Assembly (NCBI GenBank): GCA_016932615.1
Contig: JAFGCN010000007.1
Span: 99,325-163,324 of the forward strand
Reading direction: 5' to 3'
Length of the DNA: 64,000 bases
DNA from: Candidatus Aenigmatarchaeota archaeon
GTDB taxonomy: Archaea; Aenigmatarchaeota; Aenigmatarchaeia; QMZS01
Of the stretch, positions 22,992-30,397 are shown piece by piece. Under the pieces are notes generated by a model that made no database searches, was not told where the DNA came from, and was given only the letters and a program-made list of their open reading frames with translations. Within the stretch, counting starts at the first letter, position 1. Every line of letters starts with the position of its first letter. Made by a program: the position numbers and the translations under genes.

Positions 22992-24794
22992 CTACAATTC
23001 CTCTTCGACCTTAAGCTTGGGGTAGATTCCCATGGACATCATCTCATCCATGACGAGCTTGAAAGCGTAGCTCATCTTTACCCTCAGGATGTGGTCTGGC
23101 TTTCCGCAAAGAGGGCACTGAATGATTCCTTTTGGCTTGTTTTCGATTGCAACTGTCCCGCACTTCCTGCATACGGGTATCTCGGTTTCGTCAGAAGAGA
23201 ACCTTTCCTTAAGCGCAAGCGCCGCTCCGTGAGCAAGAAGGCAATCTTTTTCCATCTCACCAAACCTGAGGCCGCCTTCCCTTGCCTTTCCTTCTGTCGG
23301 CTGCCTCGTGAGGATGGTTGTAGGGCCTCTCGCCCTCATGAAATACTTGTCTGTAACCATGTGGTAAAGCCGTTGGTAATAGCACGGGCCGATAAGGACT
23401 TTGGCGTGCATCTTCTCTCCAGTTTCACCATTATATAGTTCCTCAACTCCAGTCGGGTCAAAGCCGGCTCCCTGAAGAACCTTAATTACCCCCTCTTCAG
23501 GGGCTTCATTGAACGGGCTTCCATCCATTACCTGGCCCGAAAGCGCTCCTGCTTTTCCATACATAAGCTCAAGAAGCTGGCCGATAGTCATACGGGAAGG
23601 AATACCCAGCGGGTTGACAATAACATCGGGCACAATCCCTTCGGCCGTAAATGGCATGTCCTCTTCAGGGATAATCGCCCCGACGACACCCTTCTGCCCG
23701 TAACGGGAAGCAAACTTGTCGCCGATTTCAGGGATTCTTGTCTCCCTTACAACCGACTTTACGAGCCGGTCTCCGCTGTCAGTCTGGGTGACAAAAACCC
23801 TATCGACGATTCCGCGCTCGCCGAACTTTACTGTTGTTGAGGTGTCTCTCCTGTTTTCCGCCTCAAGAAGGAAACTCTCCATAGGGCCGTAAAACCTAAG
23901 TGGGGAAACCTTTCCGACAATAACCGCCCCGCCCTCAACCTCTGTTTCAGGAGAGGCAATGCCATCCTCGCCAAGGTGCTTGTACTCCGCCTTTGACCGG
24001 AAGTTCTTGACTCCCTCGTCGGGGATGCAAATCTGGTCGCTTTCTATGCCCCAGTATTTCTTTTCTGCGGTAACGTAAGTCCTGAAGAACACCGACCTGA
24101 ATATTCCCCTCTCGACGGAGGCCTTGTTCAGGATTACCGCATCCTCCATGTTGTATCCCTTGAACGGCATTATGGCAATAACAACATTCTGGCCCTGGGG
24201 GTGCTTTTCAAGAAGCTTTGACCTAAAGGTAATTGTGTCTGCAATCGGGTGCTGAGGGTAAACAAGAAGGTACGCCTTAGTGTCGGGACGAAGCAGGTAA
24301 TTTCTTGAGTAAAGACCAAGAGACTGCCCCATCATCTTAGCGCCGTAGTTTACACGGTCTGCACGATTGTGCTGCGTGAAAGGCACCATGGAAGCAGAAA
24401 TTCCCAGGACGACCATAGGGTTAAACTCAAGGTGCGTGTGCTCCTCGTTCAAATCCTCCATAGTAAGCGCAATATAGGCATTTTCCTCCTCCTCTGCGTC
24501 AAGGTACTCGATAACACCTTCCCTTACAAGGTCGTCCAAAACAATTTCCCCGGCGAGTATGCTCTTTATGTGTTCCTCGGTCAAAAGAGGCGCGCCCTTC
24601 CTGACAATTATAAGCGGCCTCCTAAGCCGGCTCTCGTCAATGTTCACCCTTATCTCATCAATATCATCCAGATGGACAATATTCATCTCGTTTGCAACAA
24701 GCCCTTTTCTCCTGAGCTCCTTAAGCTCCTTTACAAAAGTCTTTGCTTTTGTCGTCTCGCCTACGAGCCGCCCTTCAAAATAAACAGTTGTCAT
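22992..24794 (-). CDS. rpoB1: DNA-directed RNA polymerase subunit B' (Rpo2C)
   Basis: The 600-residue product is the C-terminal half of the second-largest polymerase subunit. It contains IAIMPFKGYNMEDAVILNKASVERG (~res 207), GDKFASRYGQKGVVGAIIPEEDMPFT (~res 364, the GDKxxxRHGQKG-type block), NPLGIPSRMTIGQLLE (~res 404) and a C-terminal zinc ribbon CRKCGTVA...CPLCGKP. It contributes to the active centre and clamp. It overlaps rpoB'' by 4 nt, so the split pair is co-translated. The split rpoB is typical of many euryarchaeal and some DPANN lineages. Confidence 0.96.
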   Translation of the reverse strand: MTTVYFEGRLVGETTKAKTFVKELKELRRKGLVANEMNIVHLDDIDEIRVNIDESRLRRPLIIVRKGAPLLTEEHIKSILAGEIVLDDLVREGVIEYLDAEEEENAYIALTMEDLNEEHTHLEFNPMVVLGISASMVPFTQHNRADRVNYGAKMMGQSLGLYSRNYLLRPDTKAYLLVYPQHPIADTITFRSKLLEKHPQGQNVVIAIMPFKGYNMEDAVILNKASVERGIFRSVFFRTYVTAEKKYWGIESDQICIPDEGVKNFRSKAEYKHLGEDGIASPETEVEGGAVIVGKVSPLRFYGPMESFLLEAENRRDTSTTVKFGERGIVDRVFVTQTDSGDRLVKSVVRETRIPEIGDKFASRYGQKGVVGAIIPEEDMPFTAEGIVPDVIVNPLGIPSRMTIGQLLELMYGKAGALSGQVMDGSPFNEAPEEGVIKVLQGAGFDPTGVEELYNGETGEKMHAKVLIGPCYYQRLYHMVTDKYFMRARGPTTILTRQPTEGKAREGGLRFGEMEKDCLLAHGAALALKERFSSDETEIPVCRKCGTVAIENKPKGIIQCPLCGKPDHILRVKMSYAFKLVMDEMMSMGIYPKLKVEEEL

Positions 24795-26269
24795 TTTTCA
24801 ACCCTCTCAAGAACGGCATTCATTAATGTCTCTTTTTCTTCTTTACTGAGCCCTTCTGAAATTGTAACCATGCACGCAAGGTGCTTTCTAAGCCCGATTT
24901 TGACTCCTTCAGGGGTTTCCTGGGTGCAGTATTTTGCCCAGTGGGTTCCATGAAGCTCACGCGCCTCCGGGTGCTCCTGTGATGATGAAAGCATTGAAAT
25001 AACAGCCCTCATGTTTGAAAGCCGGCGCACATAATTTACCCTGTCAAGCCGCTGAGCGACTCCAGCCCTTCCTCCGACCCACTGTCCGGTGGCCAGGGAC
25101 GAAACAATCCTCCTTGTGATGTAGTTTGACTCGAACAATGCCTGGATTACAGGGTATTTCTTTCTCTTGGTAAGCCGCTGGTAATTGTACCTTACCCTGC
25201 TTGAAAGCCCATTCTTTCCAAGGAAAAGAGACCTCAGCAAAACGTCCATAAAGTAGCCGGAAAGCCGGATTCTCTTGTTTGCAAGGTGGTCTATGTCATC
25301 GCCCCTCTGGCTTTCCATGCCAATTTTTATGAGCCGCCTTGCGACATGAGCCAAATATTTTGCCTTTATCTGCTGGTCTTTTGGCTCGGTTCCAAGGTGG
25401 TGGAGCAAGAAGTTGTTAAGAAGGTTCTGGACCCTCTCCTCGGGGGTTTCCTTTCCCATGCCTTTGACGAACTTCTGAAGGAACGTAAGCGCGTCTTCCC
25501 TGGACTTTACCTCCTCGAACTCGTAGATGTTTGTAAGGACTTCATCCTCCATCTTGGGGGCCACTGCCAGACTCTGGATTATCTGCTGGTCGGTTTCGAG
25601 CCCCAGCGCCCTTATTACAACAATAAGCGGCACGTTTCTGAGGTTTGAAAAGTTCATGTAGAGGATTTTGTCTTTTCTTTCAATCATGTGCCTCTGGATG
25701 TACTGGTCCTTTTCGGAGTTAATCCTTGCCATCTCGTTCTTTTTCTCCTTTGTTGCTACAAGCCGGTTATTTGCAACCTCCTCGACGCCGATAATGACCT
25801 TTTCTGTTCCGTTGATTATAAAGTAGCCGCCAGGGTCCTGAGGGTCTTCGCCGATTTCGACCAATTCTTCAGGAGTGAGCTTGGAAATGGGGTCAAGTGA
25901 CGACTTGACCATTATTGGAAAGTCGCAAAGCTTGATTTTTTCCGGCTCCTGTGGGATTTCATTTGCGACCAAAACAGTCGTTACATAAAGAGGGCAGGAG
26001 TAGTTGAGGTTTCGGATTATCGCCTCCATAGGGGTAATCTTTCTCTCATAGCCGTCCGCCTCCTTTATGACCGGCTCTCCAAAGGATACTTTCCACAAAA
26101 CAAGCTTTAAGTTGTCTTCAAGAGGAATCTGGCCAATAGAGTCGATAATCTGCTGGATTCCGCCAGTAACAAACTGGTTGTATGACCTTAAGTGGTGCTT
26201 TACGGCGATGTCTGAGAGCTCATTTTCAATAACGTGCCTGAAACCCTCAAAAAGCATCTTATCGTTCAT
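24791..26269 (-). CDS. rpoB2: DNA-directed RNA polymerase subunit B'' (Rpo2N)
   Basis: The 492-residue N-terminal half of the split second-largest subunit has GGYFIINGTEKVIIGVEEVANNR (~res 150), the fork and lobe regions, and LSNMRAVISMLSSSQEHPEARELHGTHWAKYCTQETPEGVKIGL near the C terminus (CPxxTPEG-type block, here CTQETPEG). The start overlaps the end of rpoH by 4 nt and its end overlaps rpoB'. The gene order H-B''-B' is the standard archaeal operon, but rpoA' does not follow here. Confidence 0.96.
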   Translation of the reverse strand: MNDKMLFEGFRHVIENELSDIAVKHHLRSYNQFVTGGIQQIIDSIGQIPLEDNLKLVLWKVSFGEPVIKEADGYERKITPMEAIIRNLNYSCPLYVTTVLVANEIPQEPEKIKLCDFPIMVKSSLDPISKLTPEELVEIGEDPQDPGGYFIINGTEKVIIGVEEVANNRLVATKEKKNEMARINSEKDQYIQRHMIERKDKILYMNFSNLRNVPLIVVIRALGLETDQQIIQSLAVAPKMEDEVLTNIYEFEEVKSREDALTFLQKFVKGMGKETPEERVQNLLNNFLLHHLGTEPKDQQIKAKYLAHVARRLIKIGMESQRGDDIDHLANKRIRLSGYFMDVLLRSLFLGKNGLSSRVRYNYQRLTKRKKYPVIQALFESNYITRRIVSSLATGQWVGGRAGVAQRLDRVNYVRRLSNMRAVISMLSSSQEHPEARELHGTHWAKYCTQETPEGVKIGLRKHLACMVTISEGLSKEEKETLMNAVLERVEK

Positions 26270-26508
26270 ACGGCCACCCTGTAATAAAGGTAAGTGCCCT
26301 CATCATCAAGGACATTCCTCCTTATTTCAAATAAATCCCCTACTTTTGGGTCAAAAACCCTGATTGCGGGGTCTTTAACGCTGATTTTAGGCATGTTTTT
26401 CTCGGTCGCGCTGAACTTCTCAAAAATTGCCTGCTTTTCCTCCTCAGTGAGTTTCCTGTGCTCAGGAACCAGAAAATGCTCGTTAACCGGAATTTCTTTT
26501 TTTACCAT
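26266..26508 (-). CDS. rpoH: DNA-directed RNA polymerase subunit H (Rpo5)
   Basis: The 80-residue protein MVKKEIPVNEHFLVPEHRKLTEEEKQ...MPKISVKDPAIRVFDPKVGDLFEIRR corresponds to the C-terminal assembly domain of eukaryotic Rpb5, the normal archaeal length. A longer in-frame start 126 bp upstream exists, but that extension would run through the tRNA-Lys gene and its introns, and the family begins at the ATG used here, 12 bp after the tRNA 3' end. First gene of the rpoH-rpoB''-rpoB' operon. Confidence 0.93.
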   Translation of the reverse strand: MVKKEIPVNEHFLVPEHRKLTEEEKQAIFEKFSATEKNMPKISVKDPAIRVFDPKVGDLFEIRRNVLDDEGTYLYYRVAV

Positions 26509-26533
26509 GGTATGTTTTTTGGGCCCGACGCGA

Positions 26534-26563
26534 TTTTCGGTGGCGTCTTTTCGGACATCCTTA
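26534..26563 (-). other. tRNA-Lys intron 3 (59/60, 30 nt)
   Basis: This T-loop intron starts TAAGG and ends CCGAAAA. T-loop TTCG pairs with CGAA near its end, with AA|T bulges on both sides. An internal GTC/GAC stem (GTCCGAAAAGAC) may form a small hairpin. Confidence 0.65.
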
Positions 26564-26569
26564 TTCGAA

Positions 26570-26606
26570 TTCGCGGACAAGCACCCCTTTTTGGGAGATG
26601 TTTTCT
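26570..26606 (-). other. tRNA-Lys intron 2 (53/54, 37 nt)
   Basis: This short T-arm intron starts AGAAAAC and ends CCGCGAA. The palindromic CGCG of exon 2 (positions 48-51) pairs with CGCG near its end, leaving bulges CG|A and AA|T. Confidence 0.65.
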
Positions 26607-26622
26607 CGCGCGACACCCGGAT

Positions 26623-26726
26623 ATCTTTGTGCACCGTTTTTACCTGTCGTCATAGGGCATTATATTAATACCCTCAAAACTTTTAAACTCGACATAGCCG
26701 CCTCCTATTTAAGGCGGAAATGCCCT
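26623..26726 (-). other. tRNA-Lys intron 1 (37/38, 104 nt)
   Basis: This intron has a nested hairpin design (GGGCATT...AATGCCC enclosing CCGCCT...AGGCGG) and lacks the shared CTTTTCTT/CAAAAGAAA element of the other tRNA introns. Exon CTTT pairs with AAAG near the 3' junction. Confidence 0.75.
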
Positions 26727-26814
26727 TAAAAGTCCGGTGCTCTACCAGCCTGAGCTACGGGCCCACTTATATACTTTGGAGGATAGTTTTAAATTCTGCA
26801 GGGAAGCGACTATT

Positions 26815-27414
26815 ATGGAAAGGATAGAAAAGGTATTCAAAAAGTTAAAGGATAAGAAACTGATACCTGTCTGGCTAAAACTTGAAAAAAGTACCTTTAC
26901 CTCCAATTTCGGCTCCGGTCCAATAGACCGAATTCAAAAAAGAATCAGCTATAGCCCTAAGTATGCTACCATTGCCGAAAATGCACTAATCTTCACCTTA
27001 CTCCACGAAGCCCATCACGCCCAAAGCAAACAAAGAAGCGACCTAGTACTATTGCTGACCCCCCTACTCGGGTTAATTGGCTTATCCTTGGTCCATTATT
27101 ACCAAATCCGATACTTGGAAATTGCACTCCAGCCAGGGGCACATATTTTATGGTCCATACTCATATTAGGACTTTTGTGGTTCTACTTTAAAAGTTGGTT
27201 GAAGCAGGACGAAATAGACGCTGACCTATGGGCAGCCATTCAGATGAAGGATAAGTTAAACATTAAAAAACCCAGCAATGCCCTCAAAGCCACCCTCAAA
27301 GAGCTAACTGTAGGGGCAAAGACGAACCGTCTGGTAAGAGTAATAGCCTCGTCCATAGACTATCACCCCTCTGAAGAGGAAAGACTGAGACTAATTAGAG
27401 TATATGAGAGCTAA
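26815..27414 (+). CDS. Membrane zinc metallopeptidase, M48-like
   Basis: The ~199-residue protein has LLHEAHHAQSK, a HExxH zinc site at ~res 63-67, then two membrane helices (LLLTPLLGLIGLSLVHYYQI and HILWSILILGLLWFYF), then DEIDADLWAA with a Glu placed as third ligand, as in M48 peptidases. It is shorter than HtpX or Ste24. An in-frame ATG 78 bp upstream lies inside the tRNA-Lys exon and is rejected. The gene uses softer codons than its neighbours. Its substrate is unknown. Confidence 0.7.
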   Translation: MERIEKVFKKLKDKKLIPVWLKLEKSTFTSNFGSGPIDRIQKRISYSPKYATIAENALIFTLLHEAHHAQSKQRSDLVLLLTPLLGLIGLSLVHYYQIRYLEIALQPGAHILWSILILGLLWFYFKSWLKQDEIDADLWAAIQMKDKLNIKKPSNALKATLKELTVGAKTNRLVRVIASSIDYHPSEEERLRLIRVYES

Positions 27415-27466
27415 ACTCTTAACGCCCTCCAGATAATCGGTCATTTGCCCTTCTTCCGGGCAGCTA

Positions 27467-27679
27467 CTAGCGCGAGTCTCTAAGCCTCTCAACAATCACC
27501 TTCATCCTGCTTACATCAACAGAACCCTCTCTTTCAAGCACCTCTATACGCCTGAAAAGAGCTTCAGAAATACTGAGGGCATCAAGGTTCCATGGTTCAA
27601 GCCCTTCTTCAAGAATAATCTCCTTTAGGATATTTTCCCAGTTTGCTCCTTCCCTGATGAGATTTAAGGATTTGCCCAT
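27467..27679 (-). CDS. ScpA N-terminal domain-like protein, truncated
   Basis: The 70-residue protein reads NWENILKEIILEEGLEPWNLDALSISEALFRRIEVLE. This matches the start of archaeal ScpA/kleisin proteins (NWExxLxEIVxxEGLxPWDIDIxxLxxxYLxxI), which bind SMC. Normal ScpA is ~200 residues or more; here the protein stops after the first helical domain. The 3' end lies 52 bp from the convergent metallopeptidase gene. It could be a real short form or a truncated gene. Confidence 0.55.
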   Translation of the reverse strand: MGKSLNLIREGANWENILKEIILEEGLEPWNLDALSISEALFRRIEVLEREGSVDVSRMKVIVERLRDSR

Positions 27680-27707
27680 AATGAAACTCCCCCAAATAAT
27701 CTTTCAA

Positions 27708-28079
27708 TTATTTTCCCCTCCTTCCTGCCTTTTTAGCCGCATTCACCGGCTCGATATTGACCCTTGCCAGGGATTCCGGCACCTCCAGCCCCTGAAGCTC
27801 AGGCGGGCGGTCACCCAGGAGCGGCTCAAGCTTCTTTCGAAGGTTTGTTGGCGTTTCTATTCCCCTCTCGTGAAGCTCGATTTCAAGCCCTAGGTTGTGG
27901 ACTTTTCCGCCAAGGTACGAGCAGATGAAAAGAAAGAGTATAAATGCGGCGAAAAGGGCAATCACAGATGCGCCAGAGAAGAAAAAAATGGCCATAATCG
28001 GGAAGATTATCGGAAAGACCATAATCAGAAGCCCCAGAAGGCGGACGAACTTTCCCAGATAGCGCATAGCCCGGCCCAT
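27708..28079 (-). CDS. Small membrane protein, 123 aa
   Basis: The protein has two long hydrophobic segments (FVRLLGLLIMVFPIIFPIMAIFFF and GASVIALFAAFILFLFICSYL) followed by a soluble tail with PELQGLEVPESLARVNIEPVNAAKKAGRRGK. Its start shares one base with the stop of the upstream Zn-ribbon gene, and the ScpA-like gene follows 28 bp later, so the three probably form one operon. No family is recognised. Confidence 0.6.
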   Translation of the reverse strand: MGRAMRYLGKFVRLLGLLIMVFPIIFPIMAIFFFSGASVIALFAAFILFLFICSYLGGKVHNLGLEIELHERGIETPTNLRKKLEPLLGDRPPELQGLEVPESLARVNIEPVNAAKKAGRRGK

Positions 28080-28336
28080 CAGTTAGTAAGAACCTTCCAG
28101 ATAACAAGCGAGAGAATAAACGCAATAACCGCTAAAACCCACACCTCATTTCTTTTTGCCGAATGCTTCGGGTAAACTATCTTGTCAGATCCTTTTGGCT
28201 GAGACCAGGCGATTTTCTTGTTGCAAAGAAGGCAGCCCTGCTTCCAGTCCTGGACGTTTGAAGAACTTACATGGTCTGAAACGGCCGCTCTTCCCCATTT
28301 GTGGAAACCAAGCCGGCAGCGAAGGGGCTTTCCCAT
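28079..28336 (-). CDS. Zinc-ribbon membrane protein, 85 aa
   Basis: The N terminus carries LRCRLGFHKWG (Cys and His) and, 20 residues later, GCLLCNKK (CxxC), which together could form one zinc site. A C-terminal helix (VWVLAVIAFILSLVIWKVL) anchors the protein in the membrane with the zinc domain probably inside. It is first of a three-gene overlapping set and follows tRNA-Ser(CGA) by 24 bp. Function unknown. Confidence 0.6.
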   Translation of the reverse strand: MGKPLRCRLGFHKWGRAAVSDHVSSSNVQDWKQGCLLCNKKIAWSQPKGSDKIVYPKHSAKRNEVWVLAVIAFILSLVIWKVLTN

Positions 28337-28360
28337 TATTAAGATACAATAAAAAATAAG

Positions 28361-28558
28361 CGCCGGGGGTGAGACTCGAACTCACGACCCTCACGGGACT
28401 GGTTTACTCATTTAATAATCGACTTCCCAAAAGGAAGGTAGAAAGCGTCAATAATATTTCGCGAAGCGCGAAACTGCTTTCTTTTGCTCCTGAAGCTTTT
28501 CTTTTGCAAAGAAAAGCTTCATTCGAGACCAGCGCATTAACCGCTCTGCCACCCCGGC
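28361..28558 (-). tRNA. tRNA-Ser (CGA), one intron
   Basis: The exons (minus strand) are 28558-28522 and 28404-28361. Acceptor GCCGGGG/CCCCGGC, anticodon stem CTGGT/ACCAG, anticodon CGA, class II variable arm TCCCGTGAGGGTC, T arm GTGAG-TTCGAGT-CTCAC and discriminator G all fit serine. The intron is at 37/38; CTCG of the exon pairs with TGAG at the intron end (one G-U), with 3-nt bulges AA|T and TA|A. Confidence 0.9.
28405..28521 (-). other. tRNA-Ser(CGA) intron (37/38, 117 nt), shared-element family
   Basis: It begins TGAAGC, with hairpin GAAGCTTTTCTTT-GC-AAAAGAAAAGCTTC, then CAAAAGAAAG, then hairpin TTTCGCG-CTT-CGCGAAA, followed by a ~50-nt extension with a TTCC/GGAA stem that is absent from the other family members. 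Confidence 0.8.
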
Positions 28559-28623
28559 ATAAACATATCCACAAGAAAAGAAAATAATCATAAACTGCAC
28601 AAAGAGCTTATTAGTGCAGAGAT

Positions 28624-28998
28624 TCATCTCAGATATCTCCTGGCCGTCCTAGCCGCCGATTTTATATGTCCACGGCCATTATAAAGCTCTCCAGCAGTCC
28701 GAAGGGCAAGCATACTCAAAAAAGCATATTTTAAGGGCGTATTGTCAACAGAGTAGTATGAAAGCGTTAGAAACGTTCCTGCAAAAGTTGCCCTTCGGGT
28801 TATTGTATTGACAACCATCTCACCATACATATCTTTTGAATAATCCTTGCTCTTTCCAAAAAATTTTCCTTTTGTTTCAGGGGACATGACAATACCAGAT
28901 ACCCCTTGCCCAACCCCATCAAAAAAACTCTCAAGCAATACCCTACCCGGCTTCTTAGAGCCATATTCAGGCAACTCCATTAAGTCCATCTTTCCCAT
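28624..28998 (-). CDS. ORFan with hydrophobic segment, 124 aa
   Basis: The protein has a Gly-rich N-terminal part (FFDGVGQGVSGIVMSP), a moderately hydrophobic stretch (ATFAGTFLTLSYY...LKYAFLSMLALRTAGELY) and a basic C terminus (HIKSAARTARRYLR). Its style (Gly/Ala, hydrophobic core, basic tail) resembles the ORFans at 33.2-34.6 kb, but I see no clear alignment. No family recognised. Confidence 0.55.
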   Translation of the reverse strand: MGKMDLMELPEYGSKKPGRVLLESFFDGVGQGVSGIVMSPETKGKFFGKSKDYSKDMYGEMVVNTITRRATFAGTFLTLSYYSVDNTPLKYAFLSMLALRTAGELYNGRGHIKSAARTARRYLR

Positions 28999-29045
28999 AC
29001 AAGAACTAAAAAATAAATATGAAACTATGTAAAGCGACTAGAATT

Positions 29046-29687
29046 ATGATAAAGCTCATAATCAATGCTGACGACTTTGGCTATAGCCCCGTATTCAATG
29101 AGAAAATACTCGACCTTCTTGAAAGAGGCGTGATAAAATCAACAACGGTGATGGTCAACAGGCTTTATAAAACCCAGGAAAGGCAGATTAAGCGGCTAAT
29201 CGCCCTTGAAAAGGCAGGAAGAATCGGGGTCGGGCTTCACATCGAATTTCCCTCAGGCCTGCCGACAGAAGAAGATATGGACAACCAGTACAAAAAATTC
29301 AAGGAAATATTTGGCTTCAATCCTAGCCATATTGACCTCCACAAGAGAATTAGTGATGAATCTTTTGTAAAAACTGTGAGCGAATTTGCAAAGTCAAAAG
29401 GGCTCCCCGTAAGAAACCATGGCTTCAAGACAAAAGCAAAAATGACAACGCACCCCGCTTTTTATAATCCAACCTGGGTCTTATATCTTTCAGAATGCAA
29501 GGATTTTCTTGAAAAGGCCAAAGATGGGGAATCGTGCGAAATAATAACCCACCCTGGCGAATATGACCCTGATTCCAAATCGAAAGTTAATGAGATTAGG
29601 CAGAACAATTACTACGTCCTTCTCCTACTGGATAAATGGCTTAAACAGCAGAAAAATATCAAGGTAATCAGCTACAAGGAGCTTTAG
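29046..29687 (+). CDS. ChbG/YdjC-like carbohydrate deacetylase
   Basis: The ~213-residue protein starts MIKLIINADDFGYSP, the YdjC hallmark with two metal-binding Asp residues. RIGVGLHIEF and HIDLHKRI contribute His ligands, NHGF and ITHPGEYDPD follow in the order expected. Family members remove acetyl groups from N-acetylated sugars such as chitobiose. The ATG chosen puts NADDFG at residue 7-12, as in homologues; an earlier ATG adds only 9 residues. Confidence 0.88.
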   Translation: MIKLIINADDFGYSPVFNEKILDLLERGVIKSTTVMVNRLYKTQERQIKRLIALEKAGRIGVGLHIEFPSGLPTEEDMDNQYKKFKEIFGFNPSHIDLHKRISDESFVKTVSEFAKSKGLPVRNHGFKTKAKMTTHPAFYNPTWVLYLSECKDFLEKAKDGESCEIITHPGEYDPDSKSKVNEIRQNNYYVLLLLDKWLKQQKNIKVISYKEL

Positions 29688-29693
29688 AAAAAA

Positions 29694-30376
29694 CTATCTT
29701 GAAATAGGGAGATATTTGGGGTTATTTCTGGGCAGGGAAAAATGGCTTAAATTATAGATTTCAGAGCACGTTTTTGCAAGGCCCTGAAAACCCGCAAAAT
29801 AATCTATGATGTCCCGGCGAGAGCCATTGAATCCGATATCCTCTAGACCCTCCTCTGGAAAGTCAAACAGAACCCTAATCCAATCACTGCAATAATCAAA
29901 GGTTTCTTTTGGGGACATGATGCTCGTGAATTTGCTAATTTTGGCATTGCCTCTTTTGTTCAGTACGTGACCCGCTTCATCCAAAAGCTTCGAATATTTT
30001 ATCAAATAAAAATTCCATGGATTCTCAAAAAACTGAGAAGCCCTATCCGGAGAAAGGCCTATTGAGATACAATCTTCAGGTATATGATCAACCTTTGCAT
30101 AAATTGGGCTATCTGGACTGCAGATCCTCTCTTTTCCAGAGAATCGCTGTTGGTTTTCGTCAACAACCCAAACCAAAGGCGTATTTCGCCTCGAGTATCT
30201 GGAATCATATACTTCTTGCCTCCATCTTCTTTAAGCCAGCCCCCCATCCAAGCAAAAGATTGATCTTCTCCTAAAAGCTTCGAATCAATGTGTGGAAGGG
30301 CAAACCAGCGAGTCATCTCTCCATCATATAAGCGTCTCCAGCCCGTCCTTTGCTCAGAATTCATAAAATGAGACAA
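29694..30376 (-). pseudogene. Conserved-looking hypothetical gene split by a frameshift
   Basis: The N-terminal part reads MSHFMNSEQRTGWRRLYDGEMTRWFALPHI...GGWLKEDGGKKY and then shifts: the next frame continues EVYDSRYSRRNTPLVWVVDENQQRFSGKER and on for ~160 residues to ISR. The switch falls near 30205-30212 (AAGTATATGATT), and one missing or extra base would restore a ~227-residue protein. No family recognised. The start lies 21 bp upstream of the divergent hisS gene. Confidence 0.6.
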
Positions 30377-30397
30377 TATTTCTAGTTAAAGCATATT

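Larger units (their letters stand above)
26520..26764 (-). tRNA. tRNA-Lys (TTT), three introns in four exons
   Basis: The exons (minus strand) are 26764-26727, 26622-26607, 26569-26564 and 26533-26520. Joined, they give acceptor GGGCCCG/CGGGCCC, anticodon stem CCGGA/TCCGG with loop CTTTTAA (anticodon TTT), and T arm GCGCG-TTCGAAT-CGCGT with one G-U pair and discriminator A. Every junction has a 4-bp exon-intron helix and 3-nt bulges: CTTT/AAAG at 37/38, CGCG/CGCG at 53/54, TTCG/CGAA at 59/60. The third exon is only 6 nt (TTCGAA). A reading with a single T-arm intron would leave a loop lacking TTC. Confidence 0.82.

Noticed and set aside
27708..27893. Plus-strand frame at 27.7-27.9 kb
   Set aside because: It is the antisense of the membrane protein and ScpA-like genes and has no recognisable domain.
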